DNA of 11,324 bases. Source: Actinomycetota bacterium (lineage in GTDB: Bacteria > Actinomycetota > Actinomycetes > S36-B12). Position 1 is the first letter of the stretch. Each line of letters starts with the position of its first letter. The stretch is from assembly GCA_026392575.1 (NCBI GenBank), contig JAPLBU010000168.1:2029-13352 (forward strand), in the 5' to 3' direction. A model generated the notes under the pieces. It was given only the letters and a program-made list of their open reading frames with translations. It ran no database searches and was not told the DNA's origin. Below, piece by piece: positions 5,789-11,324 of the stretch. The translations under genes were made by a program, and so were the position numbers.

Positions 5789-7221
5789 CGGGACCACGCC
5801 TCGGCGCCCCCCTGTGGTGGGGCATGGCCGCCCTGGTCGTCGGCCTGTGGATGGGTGGACTGCTCGTCGCGCCGGTGATCCCGGGTCTGCCGACGGAGCC
5901 CCTCGTCACGATCTGGCTGCTGCCCCTCACCCACTACGCGCGTGACATCGCTGCGGCGCTGACCGTCGGTGCGACGGTGACGGCGCTGCTGGTGCTGCCC
6001 GACCGAAAGGCACAGCTCGCGCGCTGGGCCACGGGCTGGTCGCTGGTTTGGCTCGCGCTGCTGGTGCCATTGACCCTGCTGACCGTGTCGGAGGTCGGGG
6101 CCGCCGGTGCGGGCGATTCCCTCTACGGCATGGGTGCCTTCCTCGCCGACACGCTGGTGGGCCGAGTGCTCGTCGCGCAGGCTGTTCTTGTTCTCGCGGT
6201 CGTGCTGCTGGCCCGTGCGCGTGGCCCGTGGAGCTGGGTCGTTGCAGCCCTGGCCTTGGTGGCCGCTGCCCTGCCTGCCCTGCTCGGCCACGGGGGCCTG
6301 TCAGGGGAGCACGTGGCTGCGACCGTCAGCCTGGGCCTCCACGTTGCTGCGATCTCGCTGTGGACGGGCGGACTGGCGGTCGTTGTGGCGATGGCAGCAG
6401 CGGAGCCGACCGGTGCCCGACTTCTGCTGAGTCGATTCAGCCTGCTCGCCCTGTGGTGCGTCATCGTCGTGGGCGAGACCGGCCTGCTGAGTGCGTCGCT
6501 GCGTCTTGCCCTGCCGAGTCAGTTCGCGGGAACCCTGTACGGCTCGATCGTGCTGCTCAAGGCGGTGCTGCTGGGCTTCCTGATCCGCTGGGGCTGGCTG
6601 CAGCGATCGCGCGCGCTGCCGGAAGTCGCGGATGGGCGTCGTGCTGCCCTCGCCCGCTACGCCGGGTGGGAACTGCTGACCATGGGCGGGGCCATCGCCC
6701 TCGGCATCGTGCTGGCTCGCCTCGGGCCGCCGAACCCGACCGCTCCGGGTACCGGATTCACGCCGGTGGCCCTGTCGGTGCTCGCCATCGGGGTGCCGCT
6801 CCTGCTGGTTGTCTGCGCGTCACGGCGGCCCCGGTGGGTGGCTGCGTTGGCTGGCTACCCCGAAGCGGCTGCCCTCGGCTTCCTCATCGTGGTCGCCGTG
6901 GTGGGAGTCGTCGGACTGCCGGAGGCTCTGCTGGGTCCGGAACTGGGCGCGCTGCTGGGCGCGATGCTGCTGGTGGGAGCTGGCTGGTGCTGGCTCGCCG
7001 CCACCGGGCGTGGCACCTCGTGGATCGACGTTGCGCTGGTCATGGTCGCCTGGCCGGTGATCATGTGGTTGACGGCGGACTCGGTCACGGGACCCGGAGC
7101 CCACGTGCCGATGGCGATCGCGACGACGGTCGCGGTCGAGGCCCTGCTCGCATTCCTGCTCATCGGACGGGTCCGTCGGGTGCGCACTGATGCCCGCGAG
7201 CCGGTAGCCGTGGCAGGGTGA
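5785..7221 (+). CDS. CopD-family copper-associated membrane protein
   Basis: 478 residues, almost wholly hydrophobic with roughly a dozen membrane segments. The middle matches the CopD family: LGLHVAAISLWTGGL (His186) corresponds to the typical H-x6-W-x-GG helix, LYGSIVLLKAVLLGFLIRWG (251-270) to the Y-G-x-x-L-x-x-K helix, and WELLTMGGAIALGIVLA (295-311) to the E-x-L-rich helix. CopD proteins are linked to copper movement across the inner membrane, and actinobacterial ones are often fused to CtaG. A role in supplying copper to the oxidase is inferred from family and from its place just after ctaE. The long C-terminal part (after about 325) is a further set of helices with no motif I recognise. 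GTG 5785 overlaps the ctaE stop (GTGA); ATG 5824 is an alternative start that would shorten the protein by 13 residues. Confidence 0.82.
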   Translation: MTGPRLGAPLWWGMAALVVGLWMGGLLVAPVIPGLPTEPLVTIWLLPLTHYARDIAAALTVGATVTALLVLPDRKAQLARWATGWSLVWLALLVPLTLLTVSEVGAAGAGDSLYGMGAFLADTLVGRVLVAQAVLVLAVVLLARARGPWSWVVAALALVAAALPALLGHGGLSGEHVAATVSLGLHVAAISLWTGGLAVVVAMAAAEPTGARLLLSRFSLLALWCVIVVGETGLLSASLRLALPSQFAGTLYGSIVLLKAVLLGFLIRWGWLQRSRALPEVADGRRAALARYAGWELLTMGGAIALGIVLARLGPPNPTAPGTGFTPVALSVLAIGVPLLLVVCASRRPRWVAALAGYPEAAALGFLIVVAVVGVVGLPEALLGPELGALLGAMLLVGAGWCWLAATGRGTSWIDVALVMVAWPVIMWLTADSVTGPGAHVPMAIATTVAVEALLAFLLIGRVRRVRTDAREPVAVAG

Positions 7222-7222
7222 T

Positions 7223-7639
7223 GTGGTGACCGACGAGCAGCCTTCAGACCCCGTGCCGCCGCGCCGGGGTGGCTGGCGTGACTTCTGGCAGCTGCATGTG
7301 CCGCTCGTGCTTGTCCTTGCCCTGTGCACCACCCTGACCGTGATTGAGGGCCGACGGGCGACGGAGGGAGTGTGGCGGGCCTGGTGGTACATGTTCGAAT
7401 GGCCGCTGTTCGGCCTTTTCGCAATCTGGATCTGGTACCGCTACCGCAACGAGGGATCCGTCACCAAGGGGATGATCCAGCGCTGGCGCGATCGGGTGGC
7501 GGAGGCCACCGCCGAGGCCGATCGGGCGGCCGAGCCGCCCCCCATCCCGGCTGACGATCCGGAGTTGCAGGCGTGGGATGGCTACCTCGATGACCTCCAC
7601 CGGCGTGAGCCCCCTGGCGGCCCGCCGGCGGCTGGGTAG
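7223..7639 (+). CDS. Small two-helix membrane protein, function unknown
   Basis: 138 residues. A cytoplasmic-like, proline-rich and basic start (PPRRGGWRDFW) precedes a hydrophobic segment at about 24-42, a short charged loop (EGRRATEGVWR), and a second segment at about 52-73 containing YMFEWPLFGLFAIWIW. The rest is hydrophilic with a likely helical stretch RWRDRVAEATAEADRAAE and a proline-rich tail. The loop with Arg-Ala followed by Tyr-x-x-EWPLF resembles small actinobacterial membrane proteins of unknown function; I recall this similarity but cannot test it. It starts one base after the CopD stop (GTG 7223, or GTG 7226 immediately after), so it belongs to the oxidase operon. A role as an extra oxidase subunit or assembly factor is possible only by position. 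Confidence 0.75.
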   Translation: MVTDEQPSDPVPPRRGGWRDFWQLHVPLVLVLALCTTLTVIEGRRATEGVWRAWWYMFEWPLFGLFAIWIWYRYRNEGSVTKGMIQRWRDRVAEATAEADRAAEPPPIPADDPELQAWDGYLDDLHRREPPGGPPAAG

Positions 7640-7643
7640 CCCC

Positions 7644-7662
7644 GATTCGGCCTGATTCGGCC
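7644..7662 (+). repeat. 9-bp direct repeat, 10-bp period
   Basis: GATTCGGCC occurs at 7644-7652 and again at 7654-7662, just after the stop of the small membrane protein gene. A one-turn spacing would suit a repeated protein-binding site, but it may be chance. The embedded GGCC pair could also form a weak 4-bp hairpin. Confidence 0.5.
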
Positions 7663-7705
7663 CCTTAGATCATGCGTGAGTTGGCGCTGTGTACGGGTTG
7701 CGTTA

Positions 7706-7732
7706 GGCGGGGCCAGTCCGGCCCTGTCCGCC
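7706..7732 (+). promoter_or_regulatory. GC-rich interrupted hairpin upstream of the ferric-reductase-like gene
   Basis: GGCGGGGCC (7706-7714) can pair with GGCC (7720-7723) and CCGCC (7728-7732), giving a 9-bp stem broken by a 4-base bulge and closed by a 5-base loop. No T-run follows, so it is not a standard intrinsic terminator. It could end the oxidase operon transcript in a U-poor manner or structure the leader of the next gene. Confidence 0.35.
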
Positions 7733-7756
7733 CGCGAGGTGCGCCACAGTTGTGAC

Positions 7757-9172
7757 GTGACCATCACCGATACCAGCCGATCCGACCTCCAGGAGCCCTG
7801 GCGGCAGGAGCCGATGCGCCCGGCCGTCCGTAGGCTGGCGCGTCCCCGCCACGCCCGCACCCGCACGGGCGATCTGCTGGCGGTCGCCGGGTTCATCGTC
7901 GCGGTGACCCTCGGCATCTGGGTGCAGCACGGCGGCCTGAGCGGCCTGCTCGCCGGGGGGATCAGCACCCTGTCCGGACTCGGCCAGCTCTTCGGGCTGA
8001 TCGCCGCACTGGCCGCCCTCGGTGGGCTCGTGCTGACGTCTCGGCCGCGCTTCCTCGAGCGGCGCTACGGGCAGGACTCGCTGCTGGCGGCCCATCGCTG
8101 GTTCGGCATCACGACCGTGCTGGCACTCTTCGTGCACGCCGTGGCCGATACGTGGGCGTGGGGAGCGGCGACCGGCGGCACGATCGTCACCGGCCTCTTC
8201 GACCTCCTGGCCAATCAGGCGTGGATGGTGGCGGCAACGGTCGGTACCGTCCTGATGTTCGTCATCGGGCTCTCGTCCTGGCGGCGGCTGCGCCAGCGCA
8301 TCCCCTACGAGACGTGGTACTTCGTCCACCTGACCGGCTACCTGGCCGTACTGCTCGGCTTCGGGCATCAGCTGACTCTCGGCGCCGACTTCGCCACGGA
8401 CACGTTCGCCTTCTGGTGGTGGAGCGGGCTGTTCGTCGCGGCCGCAGTGTTCGTCGTGTACTCGCGCGTCGGTGATCTGCTGCGTTCACTGACCCGACGG
8501 ATCTACGTCACCGCCGTCTCGCGGGAGGCCAACGGCATCGGCTCCCTGCATGTCTCCGGCCCCGGCCTGCGGCGGATGCGCGTTGCCGGCGGACAGTTCT
8601 TCAACGTCCGCCTGATGACACGGGACCTGTGGTGGCAGGCGCACCCGTTCTCTGTGTCGGCTGCCCCGACAACGAGCGGGATCCGCTTCACGATCAAGGA
8701 GCTTGGGGAGGACTCGACGAGCATTCTGCATGCCCGCCCTGGGACCCGAGTAATCCTCGAGGGGCCGTATGGCGTCTTCACGGCCGAGAAGGCCGCGGGC
8801 GCCCCGGTGGTCCTGGTTGCGGGCGGCGTCGGCATCTCGCCCATCCGCGCGCTACTCGAGGACTGCACGCCGCAGCAGCGGCCGGTCGTCATCGTGCGCG
8901 TGCGCGATGAGGACGATCTCGCTCACCGGCTCGAGCTCGAGCGCATGGTCGAGGCGCGCAACGGCGTGCTGCATGTGCTGGCCGGCCGCCGAGAGTGGTT
9001 CACCCGCAACGATCCGTTCTCGCCCGATGTCCTGCGCGCGGCGATCCCGGATATCGCCAGCCGCCATGTCTTCGTCTGCGGGCCGGCTTCGCTGGAGTCG
9101 GCGGTCATGACGGGGATGCGCAAGGCCGGGGTGCCCACGAGCAATATCCATCACGAGAGATTCGGAGTCTGA
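7757..9172 (+). CDS. Ferric-reductase-like transmembrane NAD(P)H/FAD oxidoreductase
   Basis: 471 residues in two parts. The membrane part (about 38-240) carries paired heme-ligand histidines: His113 and His127 (13 residues between) on one helix, and His191 and His204 (12 between) on another. This is the bis-His two-heme pattern of ferric reductase/NADPH-oxidase domains. The cytoplasmic part is ferredoxin-reductase-like: HPFS at 296-299 for FAD, VAGGVGISPIRALL (354-367) for nucleotide binding, CGP at 441-443, and a terminal ERFGV. It should move electrons from NAD(P)H through FAD and hemes across the membrane. The exported FMN-binding protein starts one base downstream and is the likely acceptor. 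Start choice is unsettled: GTG 7757 is used here, ATG 7814 has AGGAG only three bases away, and the open frame extends up to 7676. Confidence 0.88.
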   Translation: MTITDTSRSDLQEPWRQEPMRPAVRRLARPRHARTRTGDLLAVAGFIVAVTLGIWVQHGGLSGLLAGGISTLSGLGQLFGLIAALAALGGLVLTSRPRFLERRYGQDSLLAAHRWFGITTVLALFVHAVADTWAWGAATGGTIVTGLFDLLANQAWMVAATVGTVLMFVIGLSSWRRLRQRIPYETWYFVHLTGYLAVLLGFGHQLTLGADFATDTFAFWWWSGLFVAAAVFVVYSRVGDLLRSLTRRIYVTAVSREANGIGSLHVSGPGLRRMRVAGGQFFNVRLMTRDLWWQAHPFSVSAAPTTSGIRFTIKELGEDSTSILHARPGTRVILEGPYGVFTAEKAAGAPVVLVAGGVGISPIRALLEDCTPQQRPVVIVRVRDEDDLAHRLELERMVEARNGVLHVLAGRREWFTRNDPFSPDVLRAAIPDIASRHVFVCGPASLESAVMTGMRKAGVPTSNIHHERFGV

Positions 9173-9173
9173 C

Positions 9174-9653
9174 ATGGCTGGACTCGCGCGACGCCTGGCT
9201 CCTGCAGCAGCCCTCGGCGGGCTCGCGGTAGTGATCGTGGGGGTGGCCGACCCTGCCTTGGCTGGGCATTCCACTCCCACCGCGACTGGTGGTACGTCAG
9301 CTACGACGTCGACCGGCACGGCTCCTGCTGCGTCGGGGCCGGTTGATACGTCGACTCAGGCCCAGACCGCAACGACATGCGCGGACGGGCAGCAGATCAC
9401 CGGAGGCACGGCGTCAACGCGTTGGGGGCCGGTACAGGTGTCGGCCACGGTTGCCGGCGGGCAGGTGTGCGAAGTGCATGCCGTCGTCTGGCCCTCCGGT
9501 GATGGTCAGTCGCAGATGATCAATGCTTACGCGATCCCGCAACTCGACGCCATGGCAACGCAGAGCCCGACCCAGTTCGACTACGTGTCCGGAGCGACGT
9601 ACACATCACAGGGCTATCACGACTCGCTCCAGTCGATCCTGGACTCGATGTGA
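9174..9653 (+). CDS. Exported FMN-binding domain protein (covalent flavoprotein)
   Basis: 159 residues. A signal peptide (1-30, ending PALA-G) carries Arg6-Arg7 before its hydrophobic core. A Ser/Thr/Ala/Pro-rich linker (about 31-68) leads to a small FMN-binding domain (about 70-159). That domain opens with TRWGPVQVSATVAGGQV, a typical G-P-V-x-V start, and ends with the flavinylation motif DYVSGAT (136-142), in which Thr142 is the expected attachment site for FMN through a phosphoester bond. Cys69 and Cys99 could form a disulfide. It lies between a transmembrane reductase and ApbE, so it is probably the extracytoplasmic one-electron carrier receiving electrons from the reductase hemes; its final acceptor is not visible. 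GGAG six bases upstream supports ATG 9174. Confidence 0.92.
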   Translation: MAGLARRLAPAAALGGLAVVIVGVADPALAGHSTPTATGGTSATTSTGTAPAASGPVDTSTQAQTATTCADGQQITGGTASTRWGPVQVSATVAGGQVCEVHAVVWPSGDGQSQMINAYAIPQLDAMATQSPTQFDYVSGATYTSQGYHDSLQSILDSM

Positions 9654-10438
9654 CCGCCGGTACGAACGCACGTCTGGTGTTCCCGATCATGGGAACGATG
9701 GGCAGCATCGTGGTATCCGCGACCGATGTGACGCACCTTGGTGTCGAGGTCGTCGAGGCGGCACTGGCGGCTGCCCGCAGCCGCCTCGATGGTCTCGAGC
9801 AGCGCTTCAGCCACTATCGGGGTGAGAGTGACATCAGCCGCTGGGTAGCGGGTGAGGACGTCGATGCGAAGGCGGTGGCCGAGATCGAGCACGTCCTGCG
9901 CGAGTGCGGGCGACTGCATGCGGATTCGGACGGCGTCTTCCGCGCCCGCAATCCGCGCACGCACGCCCTCGACACGGCTGGCTATGTGAAGGGCTACGCG
10001 ATCGGACGAGCCGTCGAGGAGCTTCGCACGCAGGGACTCTGCAACTTCGTGGTGGGCGTGGGCGGCGACGCGTTCGCGGCGGGAGTGGCGTCGGATGACC
10101 GTCCGTGGCGGATCGCGGTCCAGGATCCGCGTCGCAGCCATGGCGTCCTGGCGATGGTCGAGGCGACCGACTTCGCCGTGGCGACATCGGGCTCCGCCGA
10201 GCGCGGGGACCACATCTGGATCGGTGACGACCCCGTGGTGACCGCTGCGAACATGGGCATCCTGTCCTTCACCGTCATCGGCCCGGACATCGCTGAAGCC
10301 GACGCGTACGCCACGGTTGGCTTCGCGATGGGCGAGGCCGGCATGGCCTGGGTGCGCGGCCACGAGGGCTACCGCTCCGTCGTGGTCCGTCCCGACGGAT
10401 CCACGGTGTCGGATGCCGCACTAGTCTCGGCTGCGTGA
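9650..10438 (+). CDS. apbE: ApbE-type FAD:protein FMN transferase, short form
   Basis: 262 residues. The enzyme splits FAD and transfers FMN to a threonine or serine of a target protein, with Mg2+. Motifs in order: MGTMGS (14-19), RFSHYRGESDISRW (52-65), the DTAGYVKGYAIGRA segment with Asp108 and Lys114, GVGGD (136-140), VATSGSAERGDHIWI (177-191), and EADAYATVGFAMG with Asp218 and Thr222 as likely metal ligands. It is shorter than the 320-350 residue Gram-negative enzymes, lacking part of the central region. No signal peptide or lipobox is visible. The target is very probably the FMN-binding protein just upstream, whose stop overlaps this GTG start (GTGA at 9650-9653). Confidence 0.93.
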   Translation: MTAGTNARLVFPIMGTMGSIVVSATDVTHLGVEVVEAALAAARSRLDGLEQRFSHYRGESDISRWVAGEDVDAKAVAEIEHVLRECGRLHADSDGVFRARNPRTHALDTAGYVKGYAIGRAVEELRTQGLCNFVVGVGGDAFAAGVASDDRPWRIAVQDPRRSHGVLAMVEATDFAVATSGSAERGDHIWIGDDPVVTAANMGILSFTVIGPDIAEADAYATVGFAMGEAGMAWVRGHEGYRSVVVRPDGSTVSDAALVSAA

Positions 10439-11324
10439 GCCCAACTCCACCTGCCGGCTACGACGATCGCGACACCGCGCGCCTTGTCGACGAGCCCGTG
10501 AAGGAATCGGTTCGCAGTGCGTTCGCGCGCGACCGTGCCCGAGTCCTCCACTCGGCCGCCCTGCGTCGGCTCGCCGCCAAGACGCAGGTCATGGTTGCGG
10601 GCGAAGCCGACTTTCCCCGTACCCGACTCACGCACACCCTCGAGGTTGCGCAGATCGCCCGAGAGCTGGGCGACGCCCTGGGCTGCGATCCCGATGTCGT
10701 CGAGGTCGCCGGACTGGCCCACGATCTCGGCCATCCGCCATACGGGCACAACGGCGAGGAGGCCCTCGATCGGATCGCCGACCGCATCGGCGGCTTCGAG
10801 GGCAATGCCCAGTCCCTCCGTGTGCTCACCCGCCTCGAGGCCAAGGTCGTCGATCCGGTGACGGGGGAGAGCGTTGGCCTGAACCTCAGTCGTGCCTCGC
10901 TCGACGCGTCCTGCAAGTACCCGTGGCTGCGCAAGCCCGGCCTGCGCAAGTTCGGCGCCTACGACGACGACCTTGCGGTCTTCGAGTGGCTGCGCGCTGG
11001 TGCCCCGGCGGAGCGCACCTGCATCGAGGAGCAGGTGATGAACTGGTCCGACGATGTCGCCTACTCAGTCCACGACTTCGAGGATGCGATCCACTCCGGC
11101 ATCGCTTCGCTGGCAGCATTCGGGTCGGCGCAGGAGCGCCGGTCTCTCGTCGAGACTGCGGCCGAGCGCTTCCCCGGCGAGGGTGAGCCGGCTGCTCTGG
11201 CCGAGGCGCTCGATCGGCTGGTGGCCCTGGACTACTGGCCGCGCAGTTTCGACGGGACGATGCACGACCTCGTCGCCCTCAAGCACTTCACCAGCTACCT
11301 CATCGGCCGGTTCTGCTCGACTGC
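10435..11324 (+). CDS. dgt: dGTPase-like HD-domain triphosphohydrolase (partial, 3' end outside window)
   Basis: An open frame runs to the window edge, giving the first 296 residues. The HD-domain metal ligands are all visible: His67 in RTRLTHTLEVAQIA, His96-Asp97 in AGLAHDLGHPPYGHNGEEAL, and Asp206 in NWSDDVAYSVHDFED. These match the deoxyguanosinetriphosphate triphosphohydrolase-like family, which removes triphosphate from dNTPs and helps balance nucleotide pools. The N-terminal DDRDTARLVDEP and RDRARVLHSAALRRLAAKTQV segments are also typical. GTG 10435 overlaps the apbE stop as GTGA, so translation is probably coupled, although the function is unrelated to electron transport. Substrate range cannot be read from sequence. 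Confidence 0.92.
   Translation, partial: MSPTPPAGYDDRDTARLVDEPVKESVRSAFARDRARVLHSAALRRLAAKTQVMVAGEADFPRTRLTHTLEVAQIARELGDALGCDPDVVEVAGLAHDLGHPPYGHNGEEALDRIADRIGGFEGNAQSLRVLTRLEAKVVDPVTGESVGLNLSRASLDASCKYPWLRKPGLRKFGAYDDDLAVFEWLRAGAPAERTCIEEQVMNWSDDVAYSVHDFEDAIHSGIASLAAFGSAQERRSLVETAAERFPGEGEPAALAEALDRLVALDYWPRSFDGTMHDLVALKHFTSYLIGRFCST

Noticed and set aside
6048..7190. Plus-strand 380-codon frame within copD
   Set aside because: Arg/Gly/Pro-rich shadow of the membrane protein frame, which has the CopD helix motifs.
7676..7756. Longer version of the ferric-reductase-like protein, extended upstream to 7676
   Set aside because: The extra residues show no motif, the region holds the hairpin, and no good ribosome binding site was seen; a later start is more likely.
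7751..7767. CRP-like TGTGA...TCAC arrangement over the start of the ferric-reductase-like gene
   Set aside because: The half-site spacing is eight rather than six, and the second half-site is incomplete; it also covers the start codon.

Overview
The window is high-GC, densely packed bacterial DNA that reads as Actinomycetota. The evidence is strong G/C preference at third codon positions, many GTG starts, and genes joined by ATGA, GTGA or TGATG overlaps. The gene mix also fits: a caa3-type CtaG, a CopD-type membrane protein, an aa3-type cytochrome c oxidase and a short-form ApbE. I cannot place it below phylum from sequence alone. No insertion sequence, CRISPR array, tRNA or rRNA was seen.

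Layout. (1) Positions 3-131 hold the last 42 codons of an unrecognised plus-strand gene. It overlaps tail-to-tail with a TlpA/ResA-type thioredoxin lipoprotein (696-115, minus). (2) That lipoprotein is coupled by a 4-base overlap to ctaG (1535-693, minus). (3) A 95-bp divergent intergenic region (1536-1630) separates them from a plus-strand oxidase operon. That operon holds a membrane-anchored cupredoxin-like protein (1631-2335), oxidase subunit II (2335-3201), subunit I (3198-5141), subunit III (5138-5788), a CopD-family membrane protein (5785-7221) and a small two-helix membrane protein (7223-7639). (4) After a 117-bp gap with a direct repeat and a GC-rich hairpin comes a second plus-strand run: a NAD(P)H/FAD/di-heme ferric-reductase-like membrane protein (7757-9172), an exported FMN-binding protein (9174-9653), an ApbE-type FMN transferase (9650-10438) and a dGTPase-like HD hydrolase (10435 to the window edge).

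How the genes work together. The first half is a terminal oxidase with its copper and thiol assembly factors: CtaG, possibly CopD, and the TlpA-like protein, which would keep CuA cysteines reduced. The second half looks like an electron-export route from NAD(P)H to FAD, two membrane hemes and a covalently flavinylated exported protein, with ApbE attaching the FMN.

The most notable observation is in the oxidase. Subunit I has every heme and CuB ligand and the D-channel residues, but the canonical K-channel residues (Rhodobacter S299, T359, K362) are replaced by Met, Phe and Leu. It also has an N-terminal extension of about 115 residues with two extra predicted membrane segments. Subunit II has a third predicted membrane segment. 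The gene before it encodes a CuA-like domain that keeps His, Cys and Cys but has Tyr and Phe where the other His and Met should be. Together these suggest a divergent A-type oxidase rather than the textbook actinobacterial aa3 enzyme.
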